Of a stretch of DNA of 64,000 bases, positions 8,739-18,257 are shown in pieces. Positions within the stretch are counted from its first letter, which is position 1, and every line of letters starts with the position of its first letter. The stretch lies in assembly GCA_019637435.1 (NCBI GenBank), contig JAHBVO010000004.1, positions 496,001 through 560,000 on the forward strand, written 5' to 3'. Source of the DNA: Candidatus Obscuribacterales bacterium. GTDB lineage: Bacteria; Cyanobacteriota; Vampirovibrionia; Obscuribacterales; Obscuribacteraceae. The notes beneath the pieces are model-generated. The model had not been told where the DNA came from. It saw nothing but the letters and a program-made list of their open reading frames with translations, and made no database searches. The translations under genes and the position numbers were made by a program.

Positions 8739-10055
8739 TTACCCTTCGCCTTTTGAAAGCGTTTCACTTCGGTAGATGTGTTTGCGCGTGAAGTTGCGCG
8801 CAAAATTTCGACTTGGTTGTTCCACAAATCTGTACATCACATAGGCGCTCACCATCAGAATCGCGATGTACGCAATGAAGGTTGCGGGCGATTCGTCCAT
8901 GTGTAAAACCTGCTTGCCGTAGACGAGAAAAACCGTATGCAAGACATACATGCAGAAGCTGATTTCGCCAAGGAAGAACCAGACTTTGTGGCGGAACGCT
9001 TTTGACAAAAGACCCGCCTCTACCGAAAATACTGCGACAAGTAGCAAGCATCCAACTAGAGCGAAACCACAGTTTTGTAGCCAGTAGGAGGCATGTGGGC
9101 CTGCCCAGTCCATGCAAGCGTAGCGCCACTTGAAACTGTTTGCTGCTATGTAGGACACAACCACGAGTGTACCAATTTCTAGCATTGTGCCTGGAACGAC
9201 CCCAACTTGTTTGAATCGCAAATAATTGCGATAAGCTACGGCTGCGAACATGCCGACAGCGAAGTCTACGAGACGCGAAACCGGGCTTACGTAGAGCAAC
9301 CCGAGTGAAGAAATTGCGAGCGGATCTGCTTCGGGAACGTTTAGATAATTGGCGAGTCCTATAGAGCCTACGATACCGCCTATGGTGACTGCTGCAAGCG
9401 CCAGCCAACTTCTTCTCAGAAGCATCAGCAGTGCCGGAAATGCTGTGTACAAGATGATGAGCGTAGAGGCGCTCCATGACGGAGCGTTGTACGAGTAGAA
9501 ATACTTCAAAATTGGAATCGCCGATTGCATCAATGCAACGTTTGCGATGAACATCGGCATCAAGTCTTTCGTTGGTTTGAAAATTCCAGGCATCAAGCCA
9601 ATCAGAAGCGCAATGCCGATCATGTGAATGGGCCAAAGTCTCGCCCATCGGCCTATGTAGAACGAAATTATTTTTTTCGGCTCGTGGAGATTGTAGTAGT
9701 TATACGTGAGAACGAAACCGGATAAGACGAAAAAGAAAGTTACTGCCTGACAGAGGGCAACACCTTCCCAGGCTTTTGCAAGCCAACCAAAAGCGCCTTG
9801 AGAGTGGTCGATAACAACCCAGAAAACGCCAAAGAAGCGCAGGGCAGTAAGCGCCTTTATGTCTCCTCGATGAGCAGCGTGTGGGACTTGGATTTCGTTA
9901 CTAAGGACTGAAACCTCTTGCGAGGTATTCTCCGGCGTCGAAATTCTCGTTGTAGCTGAACCATCAGGCTCTGCATCGCTTTTGGTAGCCACAAGCTGAG
10001 CGCCTGAGGTGTTTGGCGCCGCTTCAGTTAAGGTTGGACTTTCCAGTTTGTTCAT
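8739..10055 (-). CDS. Acyltransferase 3 (OafA/YrhL-like) membrane protein
   Basis: 438 residues from the ATG at 10055, with AGGA five bases upstream; a TTG at 10073 is the longer alternative. After a polar N-terminus of about 70 residues, LTALRFFGVFWVVIDH starts the family's first helix with its conserved R-x-x-x-x-x-x-x-x-H arrangement. LSGFVLTYNYY and about nine further helices follow, ending in a short basic tail. These enzymes move acyl groups (often acetyl) onto sugars of surface polysaccharides or lipids from the cytoplasmic side. The substrate cannot be read from sequence, and no glycan genes are adjacent. Confidence 0.87.
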   Translation of the reverse strand: MNKLESPTLTEAAPNTSGAQLVATKSDAEPDGSATTRISTPENTSQEVSVLSNEIQVPHAAHRGDIKALTALRFFGVFWVVIDHSQGAFGWLAKAWEGVALCQAVTFFFVLSGFVLTYNYYNLHEPKKIISFYIGRWARLWPIHMIGIALLIGLMPGIFKPTKDLMPMFIANVALMQSAIPILKYFYSYNAPSWSASTLIILYTAFPALLMLLRRSWLALAAVTIGGIVGSIGLANYLNVPEADPLAISSLGLLYVSPVSRLVDFAVGMFAAVAYRNYLRFKQVGVVPGTMLEIGTLVVVSYIAANSFKWRYACMDWAGPHASYWLQNCGFALVGCLLLVAVFSVEAGLLSKAFRHKVWFFLGEISFCMYVLHTVFLVYGKQVLHMDESPATFIAYIAILMVSAYVMYRFVEQPSRNFARNFTRKHIYRSETLSKGEG

Positions 10056-10207
10056 GGTTCCTAAGAGCCGCAATCGCGTTATTTAGACGCTTGTCGAATT
10101 GCTAGTCAAGTATATGTCATAATTCGATCACTACAATGATTGGCAGTTAAGGTAACCCATTGAATTAGTCCGAAATCGCAACTGGTTGAGGATAGCGCGA
10201 CGCTTAA

Positions 10208-13000
10208 ATGAGCGCTGATTTAAACAACGATAAGTTACCTTCTGCCGGAAGCGGCGAAGAAGTATTCGAGGTCGGTCAAAAGGTCTTCGGGCGCTTCGAA
10301 GTGCTCTCGCGTCTCGGCGCCGGTGGGATGGGGCAGGTTTACAAAGTCCGCGATATGAACCTGGATAAGACGCTTGCGCTCAAGGTGTTGCATGCTCACA
10401 CACGTGAAAACAATTCGCTCGTTCGTTTTCAGAATGAAGCGAAGACCGCTTCCCGCCTGATTCATCCTAGTATTGCGACGGTTTACGATTTCGGTCTATC
10501 GGCTGACGGCGTTCCGTACATGGCAGTCGAGTTCATCGAAGGTGAGACGCTTGCGGATCTAATGGAGGCGGGACCGCTGCCTATGAATCTGTTCCTTTCG
10601 ATATTTGCAGACGTGGCCGACGCGCTCGAATGCGCGCACCGCAACGGCATTATCCATCGCGATATTAAACCCGGAAACATAATGATCGTTGAGCGCGAAG
10701 ATGGCTCGTTTGATACTAAAGTCGTTGATTTCGGACTCGCCAAAAACATCAGTGCCACTGCCGGCGGTGTAGAACAGCGAACCACAACAGCCCTTATGGG
10801 TACGCCGCTGTATATGAGTCCAGAACAAAGTCGCGGGGAGCCGGCAACTGCGCGGTCTGACCTTTACGCTCTCGGCTGCGTAATGTATGAGGCTATTGCG
10901 GGGCAACCACCCTTTGTAGGCGAGAATGTTGTGGAAACTCTGTTGCTGCATCAAACGGCTAAGCCCCGCCCACTAAGCTCATTGCTGCGGGAGCCGTTTA
11001 GCATTGGAGTCTTAAACATAATCGACAGGCTAATAGCAAAAAATCCAGAGGAAAGAGTTACGAACGCTGCGGAAGTATCTAAGCTTCTTGATGCCGAGAT
11101 CGAGACAATTGAAGGTCTTGTGAACCAGGCGTCTGTCGAGGACGGGACGATTCATTCTGCGGAAAAAGATACCTCAGCGTTAGGTTACAAAATGCCGATT
11201 CAATTTGAGTCGCTAAAATCCGGCAAGGTTGCAGTCGGAGTTGTATCTGTGGCACTGCTGGTGGTGGCTGGAGTCGCTGTCGCCATGTTTGTGTCAGAAC
11301 CAAAGCCAGAAAAGACTAAACCGCTAAGATTTGATTCGTTCTCCGATACGCTGGGGGACCCCGAACTTCATGGTGACAAGATTGATAAGACTTTTGCTAA
11401 ATTGACGAAGTCCGGCTTGGGTGAGGACATGGAAAAAGGTATCGCGTCGCCATTGTCGGCAAACGGTGGCTTGGACAATGGCAAACCAGATCTTGTTACT
11501 GCCGGTGGTGAAAAATGGCCGACTACTTTGGAAGAGGCTCGCCAGGCAAACCGGAATGAAGCAACTCCTGAGAATCGTAAGCGCACTGTCGCGCGATTGA
11601 AAAGCGAGATTCTTGGCGGATTAAAAGAAGTCAAAATCTTCGTATACGGACCTTTGCTCGACGAGGACATGAGTGTTTTCCAAAATTGTCAGAGTTTAGA
11701 AGATATTGATGCTTCATCAATGCCGATCGGAAACGAAGGTTTGAAATTTCTATCTGGACTGAAAAATCTTCGTTCCCTGAAATTGAATGGAACGCTCGTT
11801 ACGAGCCTCGATCAGCTTAACAATGTCGATCGGCTGCAGCACTTGAACCTAGAGAACACTGGTGTCAGTGATAAGACAATTACGTCGATTCTGAAGTTTA
11901 AAGAACTCGAGCAGCTTAGTCTGGGAGCGACCTTGGTCACCACTGCTGGTCTCGCGAAGTTGACTACTCTTCCCCGTTTGTACGATGTGACGCTGACGTT
12001 TCCTTCGAAATTGATTTCATTCGATTCAATGGTAAAATTTGCGCGAGAGCATCCATCGTGCAAGTTCTTATCATCGCCTCAGATTTTTGCTGCCTTCAGT
12101 AAAGCCGCCGAAGGCGCTCAAAAAGCGAATGACATTCGTCATGCCCTGTCTTTGCAAAAGCTGATGCTGATTATTCTAGAGCACAGCCCAGCAGTAAATT
12201 CCAAAGAGCAGTTTCGATTTCAGCTCATGTTAAGCTGCGGGACGTTCGAACTTAAGCTCGGCAATAAGGCGTCGGCGGAAAGATATTTTTCGAGCGCCTT
12301 CAAACAGTCATTGACGATGCCCGATCCTAACTTCTCGAGAGTCTGTTTTAATCAGCTTTTCGGGTACTACTGTGCCGTAAATAAATTTGAAGGCGCCGAA
12401 GCTGTGTTAAAGAAATGGCTTGAGGTTCGCACTGACTCCATCGAAGACAGTCTAACCGCCTACGACTCCATGAAGGTGATTATTGGCTTTTATTCGCAAG
12501 AGCAACAGTTTGAAAAGGCGAGATCATGGGCTCGTCGACTTATGAATATAAAAACCGTCTCTCTAGTTCGGCAAGCTGCGGCTCGAACACAATATGCCGA
12601 TACTCTTCGATGTTTGAAGGAGTTCAAACAATCGCTGCCGATTTTCGAATCTGCAGTTTCAGAGCTTCGACAGATGGTGCGGAGAGAGCCTTCAGACGAG
12701 AGTTGTCAGTCTCTTGCAACAGCTCTTTGCCAGTATGCCGCTTCGCTTTTCTCTCTGAACGAATACGAACGTGCGTTGCTCGCAAACGCCGAAGGACTCA
12801 AGCAGATGGAAGGTCCATACTCCTCTATTTTCGTGCTTGAGGGATTGTTGCAGGAGCGTTATGTGTTTTTGACCGGATTGAATCGCTCAGCTGAAGCGGC
12901 GCTCGTTAAAGAACGACTCGCTAAGGCTACTGCAAAACGTGAAGCTGTTCAGCGAGAGCAAGTCGCTGAGGCTGCCAGGAAAGCCAAGACTTCCAATTAA
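10208..13000 (+). CDS. Receptor-like Ser/Thr protein kinase with LRR and TPR ectodomain
   Basis: 930 residues. N-terminal cytoplasmic kinase (about 28-295): loop LGAGGMGQVYK, Lys59, HRDIKPGN with His150 and Asp152, DFGLAK, and GTPLYMSPEQ. One membrane helix lies at about 340-362 (VAVGVVSVALLVVAGVAVA). The part beyond it, outside the cytoplasm by the usual topology of these kinases, has four or so leucine-rich repeats (about 495-600, such as NLRSLKLNGT and LQHLNLENTG). About 270 residues of helical TPR-type repeats (630-900) and an Ala/Lys/Arg-rich tail follow. PknB relatives sense extracellular ligands; here LRR and TPR surfaces would be the sensor. Ligand unknown. Confidence 0.9.
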   Translation: MSADLNNDKLPSAGSGEEVFEVGQKVFGRFEVLSRLGAGGMGQVYKVRDMNLDKTLALKVLHAHTRENNSLVRFQNEAKTASRLIHPSIATVYDFGLSADGVPYMAVEFIEGETLADLMEAGPLPMNLFLSIFADVADALECAHRNGIIHRDIKPGNIMIVEREDGSFDTKVVDFGLAKNISATAGGVEQRTTTALMGTPLYMSPEQSRGEPATARSDLYALGCVMYEAIAGQPPFVGENVVETLLLHQTAKPRPLSSLLREPFSIGVLNIIDRLIAKNPEERVTNAAEVSKLLDAEIETIEGLVNQASVEDGTIHSAEKDTSALGYKMPIQFESLKSGKVAVGVVSVALLVVAGVAVAMFVSEPKPEKTKPLRFDSFSDTLGDPELHGDKIDKTFAKLTKSGLGEDMEKGIASPLSANGGLDNGKPDLVTAGGEKWPTTLEEARQANRNEATPENRKRTVARLKSEILGGLKEVKIFVYGPLLDEDMSVFQNCQSLEDIDASSMPIGNEGLKFLSGLKNLRSLKLNGTLVTSLDQLNNVDRLQHLNLENTGVSDKTITSILKFKELEQLSLGATLVTTAGLAKLTTLPRLYDVTLTFPSKLISFDSMVKFAREHPSCKFLSSPQIFAAFSKAAEGAQKANDIRHALSLQKLMLIILEHSPAVNSKEQFRFQLMLSCGTFELKLGNKASAERYFSSAFKQSLTMPDPNFSRVCFNQLFGYYCAVNKFEGAEAVLKKWLEVRTDSIEDSLTAYDSMKVIIGFYSQEQQFEKARSWARRLMNIKTVSLVRQAAARTQYADTLRCLKEFKQSLPIFESAVSELRQMVRREPSDESCQSLATALCQYAASLFSLNEYERALLANAEGLKQMEGPYSSIFVLEGLLQERYVFLTGLNRSAEAALVKERLAKATAKREAVQREQVAEAARKAKTSN

Positions 13001-13047
13001 TGGTGCCGCTATGCCTGCGTTTTGAATAGCTTTTTCAGTGGTTGGGT

Positions 13048-14292
13048 CTACCGGCGCAAGAAGTGAATTACCTTATTCGCGTTGTCGATGCTGTACTGCC
13101 AGTCGCCGTAGAATGTTTGACCTAGAAGCGGATGACCGTTCATTCCTTGCGTGACGCTGATTCTGAAATTCGATTTTTCGATGGGACCGAGGCGCATTCT
13201 TGAAACGGGAAAGCTAAATCCGGCGGTTTCACCGGCGATACCAACATGGCGCTCTGCTTCCGTTTCGTCCTCATTGTAATTGAGACCTAATTGTTTGATG
13301 TGAGTCATGGTGAAGACCGTAGTCGACGCGCCTGTGTCGAAGATCATCGGGATTGCTCTTCCGTTGACTTCCGCAGTTACGATCATTTCGTTGCCTTCTA
13401 GAGTAAACGGCACGGCGTATCTGTCTGCCATTGCTGCGTTCGGAGAGTAGCCTCTGGTTGCTGTAGCAACGGCCGTCGCAGGTTGTTTGATAACGAAGTG
13501 AATTGAATTGGCTCCATTATCGATTGTGTAGCGAAAGTCTTTGAAAAACGTCTGCCCGAGAAGAGGCGAGCCCGGTAGATTTTCCTGGACGCTAATCGGC
13601 ATGTTTTTCCTGAGAATCCCGCCCAGCTTGATGTCCGCTCTCATGGTCCAGGTCCCGATGAGACCCCCGTCGCCTACCCCGGACGCCATTCCTGTCGGTG
13701 CCCCCTGCGGAGGCTGAATTCCGAGTTCCCGCAGGTGGTTTTTCCCGAATGCGCACATTTCAGCGCCTGTATCAAATACCATTGTGATTGGGCGATTGTT
13801 GACCTGGGCATCAACGAACAAAGAATTTCCTTCCCTCTTGAAGTAGACTCTTGCCTCACGGGGCAGCGAAGAATAGTCTGATGATTCAGTTTCGCGACCG
13901 TGTCTGGAGGATGCGAAACCTGCTCGTTGATCCTGAGAACCTGACTGCTGCGAGCTGTGCGACGACGCAGGGGTGCGAGCACCTGATGGAAACAGAATTT
14001 TGACAGCCTGCTGTCCGGCGGGAGTGGCTGGAAATCTGGTCATCAGGTCATAGTACTTCAATTTCGCTTCCACGACTTTGCCGGACCGATGCAAGGCAAC
14101 GGCGTAATAGTAGATAGCGTTGACGTCATTCGGTTTCTCTCTGACAATCTTCTCAAAAAGAGGCAGCGATTCCTTGTATTTCCCCTGCTTGAACAGCGCG
14201 ACCGCCTGAGCGCCGTCAGCACAAAAAGCTGAGGAGCACGATACAACCAGTCCGAACCAGACGAGCACGAGCAGTCGCATAATTCGAATCAT
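13048..14292 (-). CDS. Exported TPR protein with tandem retroviral-type aspartic protease domains
   Basis: 414 residues. The ATG at 14292 follows GGGAGGAACT, a strong ribosome-binding site, and opens a signal peptide (MRLLVLVWFGLVVSCSSAFCA). The Cys in SCSS could instead be a lipobox. Residues 27-100 are two TPR-like units, then a Ser/Gln/Arg linker. Two homologous clan-AA protease domains follow, with active-site motifs FDTGAEMC (Asp174) and FDTGASTTVF (Asp319). Each later has a G-x-P-L-L-G-Q-T-F segment. Single-domain members work as dimers; two copies in one chain could form the pair internally, as in pepsin. Substrate unknown; envelope or periplasmic proteolysis is inferred. Confidence 0.85.
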   Translation of the reverse strand: MIRIMRLLVLVWFGLVVSCSSAFCADGAQAVALFKQGKYKESLPLFEKIVREKPNDVNAIYYYAVALHRSGKVVEAKLKYYDLMTRFPATPAGQQAVKILFPSGARTPASSHSSQQSGSQDQRAGFASSRHGRETESSDYSSLPREARVYFKREGNSLFVDAQVNNRPITMVFDTGAEMCAFGKNHLRELGIQPPQGAPTGMASGVGDGGLIGTWTMRADIKLGGILRKNMPISVQENLPGSPLLGQTFFKDFRYTIDNGANSIHFVIKQPATAVATATRGYSPNAAMADRYAVPFTLEGNEMIVTAEVNGRAIPMIFDTGASTTVFTMTHIKQLGLNYNEDETEAERHVGIAGETAGFSFPVSRMRLGPIEKSNFRISVTQGMNGHPLLGQTFYGDWQYSIDNANKVIHFLRR

Positions 14293-14702
14293 AGTTCCTC
14301 CCAACCTCAGCAACGATAAAATGCTTGATTAAACCGAATCACAGCATGGTTCTGACTTAATACCCATGTACGCTTGAGAATAAGCAAATCGCTTTGATGC
14401 GCTCACTGCTGTAGCTGTTTCTGAAGCACTGACAGCACGCTGTTCAAGTCTAAAGGGAATAGATGGCTTGAAATATACTGCATCCCGCATTCTCATCTTT
14501 GGCTGCCAATGAGTCACCACATCTGGTGCGGTAAGCATCTGGAAACCGTTAGGGAGAATTGGCCAGTGCTACGACTTGCTTTCTGGAAACTTGGACTTCT
14601 ACCATTTTGTATAAGCGGTTCCTCGGCGATTTGAGACAGGTCAGATAGCTCTTACACTAGCCGGCTGCTCTATAATTGAGATCTGTCTTCCGGCGAGCAA
14701 CT
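14293..14702. other. Divergent intergenic region upstream of the histidine kinase
   Basis: About 410 bases between the aspartic protease gene and the histidine kinase gene. An open frame of 69 codons lies on the minus strand (14329-14538), but it has no ribosome-binding site and no recognisable content, so I do not call it. Apart from a candidate -10 box I see nothing else. Confidence 0.4.
14671..14676 (+). promoter_or_regulatory. Candidate -10 box for the histidine kinase gene
   Basis: A perfect TATAAT about 27 bases before the chosen ATG (14703). No good -35 lies 16-18 bases upstream (the sequence there is GCTCTT-like), so it would need an activator or another sigma preference. Placement next to a gene start is the only other support. 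Confidence 0.3.
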
Positions 14703-16562
14703 ATGGCCAGGTTCCCCCAGTTAAAACTTTATCCGCTCGTCATGCTCATGGTGGCGCTTCCGGTGGCGGTCCAGTTTGTCATATTTGCGCACCTGACCAA
14801 GCAGACGTCCGAGCTACAGAAAACTGCTCGCAAACTCACTGTGCGCCGTGACATAGTCAACAAAATTAACGAGGTTTTTCTCAATACCTTTTTCGGTTTT
14901 CAGTCGCTTATGCAATACAAAATGTACGGCACTCCTGGAACCGATAAGTACTATCATCAGTATCACGCAAAGATCAAGAAGCAAACAGCCGAACTTGCAG
15001 ACATAATCGAAGTTAAGACCGGTGACCACGTCGGCGCGAATACGTTGCGCCAGCACTCGAAGCGTTTTCTCTCAGATCTGGCCCGGTCGCAGTTTAACCC
15101 CGACCCTGATTCTGAGGTTACGTCAATTTTTCAGGGGCTGGAAGAAAACGTCAGGCTGCGTGAATCCGCTCGAAGCCTCTTCCTTCTATTCCGCGACATT
15201 GGTAAAAAGGCGCAGCAAGAAGTGACGGCTGCTGAGGTTCCTCAAGAAGGTTTCGTTTCAAGCGTTGCGCAGACAACCAACATCTCAGTAGCGCTAAACA
15301 CAATCCTCGCGATGACGTTTGCGTCACTTTTCGTGCTTGGAACAGTGCGCAAGTTGAATGTGCTTAAAGAAAATACCGTTCGCTTCGGGGCGGGAGAGCC
15401 CCTGCTTGAGCGGTTGAACGCAGGCGATGAATTTGGAGATCTCGATAAAGTTTTTCACGATATGGCCGAGACCATAACTGCCTTGCGCATCAGAGAAAGG
15501 GCGATGACCGAGCAGTTGCAAGAAGGGAAGGAGCAGCTCGAGATTATGTTGGAATCTATTCCAGCAGCACTTCTCGTCACTTCTGAAGACGGTGAGGTCC
15601 AGTCAATCAACACCAGCGCGGAACGATTGTTTGCCTGCGATAACGAGTCGATCGCTGGACAATCTTTAGACAAATTGTTCATGAGACCCTCGAAACAAGA
15701 GGAATCGACCTTGTCCCTGCTACTTAAGGCCGGCGTAGATAGAATGATTCAGCTCGAAGCTCTTTCGGCCGACCAGGAGATCATACCGGTAGCTGCAACT
15801 GCTACGCAGTGCGAAGGTCCTTATGGCAAGTACGTTCTCGTCACTGTTATAGACGAGACCGAGCGTTATAAACTGGAACAGCTGAAGAGAGAATTTTATT
15901 CAATGGCGAGTCACGATATCCGGACGCCGCTCACTACCGTTGGTGTCGTGCTCGAACTCGCTTCTCAGGGGCAGTACGGTGACCTCTCTGACGAGCTGTC
16001 GCAGAAAATCTCGACCGCGCAGCGAAACACACAACGCTTGCTTGAGATGGTAGACAGGCTGCTTGCCGTCGAGAAGCTTGATGAGGGACGTGTGGAACTG
16101 CGGATTGAAGATGAGAAGATATCCGAGCTTGTGCAGGGGGCGGTCGAATCGGTCAATCAGTTATGCGAACAGAAGGGCATAGTTTTAAAGACAAAGATAA
16201 CTCCGGAGGATGGAACGATCAGATGTGATAAGTCGTTCATCGTTCAGGTTCTAACAAACCTCGTTTCCAATGCCGTCAAGTATTCTCCCGAGGGCGGAAC
16301 CATCTCTATAATCGCGCACAGAGGTTTTACATCAGCCGAATTCTCTGTCGCCGACGAGGGCACCGGAATTCCGGAAAGTAAGAAAGCGACAATTTTCGAA
16401 CGGTTCAAACAAGTCGATGCTCAGCGCGACCGTAAAGCTGGCGGCTTCGGTCTTGGCCTGGCAATATGCAAGTCTCTTGTGGAACAGCACGGTGGAAAAA
16501 TTGGCGTGAAAAGCGAAGAGGGTAAAGGCAGTACCTTCTGGTTTTCCCTACCTGAGGCTTGA
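14703..16562 (+). CDS. Membrane-bound sensor histidine kinase (HAMP-like, PAS, HisKA, HATPase)
   Basis: 619 residues from the ATG at 14703; a TTG at 14676 is also in frame. A first membrane helix (about 8-30), a sensor region of about 150 residues outside the membrane, and a second helix (TILAMTFASLFVLG) are followed by a HAMP-like linker and a PAS-like domain (about 275-385). The HisKA box SHDIRTPLT has the phospho-acceptor His404. The ATP-binding domain has the N box (LVSNAVKYSPEGG), G1 (DEGTGIP), F box and G2 (GGFGLGLAICKSL). It autophosphorylates and passes phosphate to a response regulator, most simply the OmpR-type protein encoded tail-to-tail four bases away. Signal unknown. Confidence 0.92.
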   Translation: MARFPQLKLYPLVMLMVALPVAVQFVIFAHLTKQTSELQKTARKLTVRRDIVNKINEVFLNTFFGFQSLMQYKMYGTPGTDKYYHQYHAKIKKQTAELADIIEVKTGDHVGANTLRQHSKRFLSDLARSQFNPDPDSEVTSIFQGLEENVRLRESARSLFLLFRDIGKKAQQEVTAAEVPQEGFVSSVAQTTNISVALNTILAMTFASLFVLGTVRKLNVLKENTVRFGAGEPLLERLNAGDEFGDLDKVFHDMAETITALRIRERAMTEQLQEGKEQLEIMLESIPAALLVTSEDGEVQSINTSAERLFACDNESIAGQSLDKLFMRPSKQEESTLSLLLKAGVDRMIQLEALSADQEIIPVAATATQCEGPYGKYVLVTVIDETERYKLEQLKREFYSMASHDIRTPLTTVGVVLELASQGQYGDLSDELSQKISTAQRNTQRLLEMVDRLLAVEKLDEGRVELRIEDEKISELVQGAVESVNQLCEQKGIVLKTKITPEDGTIRCDKSFIVQVLTNLVSNAVKYSPEGGTISIIAHRGFTSAEFSVADEGTGIPESKKATIFERFKQVDAQRDRKAGGFGLGLAICKSLVEQHGGKIGVKSEEGKGSTFWFSLPEA

Positions 16563-16566
16563 GAAT

Positions 16567-17238
16567 TCACGGGTCCAGTCTGTAGCCGACACCGCGGATG
16601 GTGCGAATCAACGGGTTATTCTGGTCAGCTTCTATCTTTTGCCGCAATCGGACCATAGTCATACGCACCGTCTCGATTGAGGCTTCCGAATCCGTCGGCC
16701 AGACTTTGCTGAGCAGGTAGTCACCGGAGAAAACCCGCTGAGGGTTTCGCATAAATAGTTCCAACAATAAAAATTCTTTTGGATAGAGCTTTATCTCCTC
16801 GCCATTTCTCTTCACAGTGTGATTGACGATATCCAGCTCCAGGTCTCGTATTGCAAGCGGTTTATAATCTATTTTCAACGGGCGCCTAAGCAGTGCTCGG
16901 ACGCGCGCGATCAGTTCTCCTGCATGAAATGGTTTCGTCAGGTAATCATCGCCGCCAGCATCCAGCCCGACCATTTTATCTTCTATCTCTGTCTTGCCTG
17001 TCAAAAACAGAATCGGTGCCGAACCGCCATTCTGTCTGTAGTTTCTGCAAACCTCCAGCCCGGTCTGGTCTCCAAGTTCCCAGTCCAAAATAATCAGATC
17101 GTAGTCGACAGACTTTAGATATTCTGTGGCATCGCCGGCGGTGTGCACCATCTCGACGGTAAACATATTGCCTGCCAGAGAGTCCTTTACGACCCCTGCC
17201 ATCTCCAGATCATCTTCGACTATTAATATCTTGGACAC
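16567..17238 (-). CDS. OmpR/PhoB-family response regulator
   Basis: 223 residues from the GTG at 17238, which gives the family N-terminus (V/M)SKILIVEDD; an in-frame ATG at 17265 would add nine unlikely residues. The receiver has acidic residues Asp9/Asp10 (VEDD), phospho-acceptor Asp52 (LDWELGD), Thr in LFLTGKTE and Lys in YLTKPF. The winged-helix DNA-binding domain runs from about 125 to the end (PKEFLLLELFMRNP, ESTIRGVGYRL-type ending). It is a transcription regulator whose likely partner is the convergent histidine kinase; the two stop codons are four bases apart. Target genes are unknown. Confidence 0.93.
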   Translation of the reverse strand: MSKILIVEDDLEMAGVVKDSLAGNMFTVEMVHTAGDATEYLKSVDYDLIILDWELGDQTGLEVCRNYRQNGGSAPILFLTGKTEIEDKMVGLDAGGDDYLTKPFHAGELIARVRALLRRPLKIDYKPLAIRDLELDIVNHTVKRNGEEIKLYPKEFLLLELFMRNPQRVFSGDYLLSKVWPTDSEASIETVRMTMVRLRQKIEADQNNPLIRTIRGVGYRLDP

Positions 17239-17363
17239 GGAACACCATGAGTGCCAAAACCCCATCCCGGGTTATGTTACGTCAATGTTATGCAGCGGGT
17301 CAATCATGTTGCTATCCACCCCTCAGGTGATCGCCAACCATCACTCGCACGGAGCCCAAGACT

Positions 17364-18203
17364 ATGCCCAACGCTGAATTCGATCGTGAACCTTTGACTA
17401 CGGAAAAAATTGCGCAAGATGTGAAAGACAAAGTCGACCATAACGATCTCAAAGGTGCATATGATGTTTTAAACAAAGAAGCGCATCAACTTCTCAAGAC
17501 TACGGAAGATCCGCAGAAGAGAGAGGATATGTGGATGTTGATTTCCACGAAGCTTGAAGACAATGGTACTCTGCCGAAAGTCGCGGCCGAGTGGATGCTG
17601 GAGAATGGAGCCTTGATCGGTGGTAGAAATGGAACGGTTGAGAAGCACGAATTAGACGGTATCGCACGAAATGCGCAAGATATGGTCTGGAAGGGGCTCG
17701 CCGCTGAGTCTTCTAAGAACTTCAAGGATGCGGCTCAGCTAGGATGGTCGGACCAGAATGATGCCGAGCGCAACAGTTTAGACGCGAGAGAACGCAAGTT
17801 CTATGCCGATCGCGTAATGATGGCGAGTCCGGAAGACCATGCCAACGATTCTATTAAACGGCTGGAAAACAATTTGGAACGCGGCGATAAGAACGCTTAC
17901 TTAAAGTTTTTAGCTGACGTCTCCAAGCGTTTCCCTCTTGAGACGGCTGATGAGCGGCAAAAGTCATGGAGCATGATCGCAGAACAGCTTCGTCAGAAGG
18001 ATTTGATGGGCGGATTTGCTCAGGAATTCAATAAAGTCTATGCCGACCAGCTTGATGCTAACGGAAACAAGAATGGAGTTCTCGAGCTAAATGAAGTGAC
18101 GAAAATGCAAAACGTGAAGAATCCGATGATGTCTTCCGTCGCAAAATACGTAGCTGAAAACCTGTACGAATTTCAGCCGATCGATTTCAGAGCGAAACAC
18201 TAA
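17364..18203 (+). CDS. Hypothetical helical protein with EF-hand-like loop
   Basis: 279 residues, mostly charged and helical, with no signal peptide. GGAG lies ten bases before the ATG. Near the C-terminus, residues 231-244 read DANGNKNGVLELNE. Taking position 1 at Asn233 gives Asn-Asn-Asn-Gly-Leu-Glu at loop positions 1, 3, 5, 6, 8 and 12, close to a calcium-binding EF-hand though with Asn for the usual Asp. A weaker version (GGRNGTVEKHEL) occurs near residue 95. Calcium binding is therefore possible but not certain. No family name is claimed. It is followed by a strong terminator shared with the molbindin gene. Confidence 0.65.
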   Translation: MPNAEFDREPLTTEKIAQDVKDKVDHNDLKGAYDVLNKEAHQLLKTTEDPQKREDMWMLISTKLEDNGTLPKVAAEWMLENGALIGGRNGTVEKHELDGIARNAQDMVWKGLAAESSKNFKDAAQLGWSDQNDAERNSLDARERKFYADRVMMASPEDHANDSIKRLENNLERGDKNAYLKFLADVSKRFPLETADERQKSWSMIAEQLRQKDLMGGFAQEFNKVYADQLDANGNKNGVLELNEVTKMQNVKNPMMSSVAKYVAENLYEFQPIDFRAKH

Positions 18204-18228
18204 TTCGAAAGTTTAATCCACGTCTCCG

Positions 18229-18252
18229 CTTGCGCCACTCCGGTGGCGCAAG
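18229..18252. terminator. Bidirectional terminator
   Basis: CTTGCGCCAC (18229-18238) pairs with GTGGCGCAAG (18243-18252) over the tetraloop TCCG, followed by TTTCTCT. It sits between convergent genes ending at 18203 (+) and 18258 (-). Confidence 0.8.
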
Positions 18253-18257
18253 TTTCT

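Noticed and set aside
14329..14538. 69-codon open frame on the minus strand
   Set aside because: No ribosome-binding site and no motif; kept only as a note in the intergenic entry.
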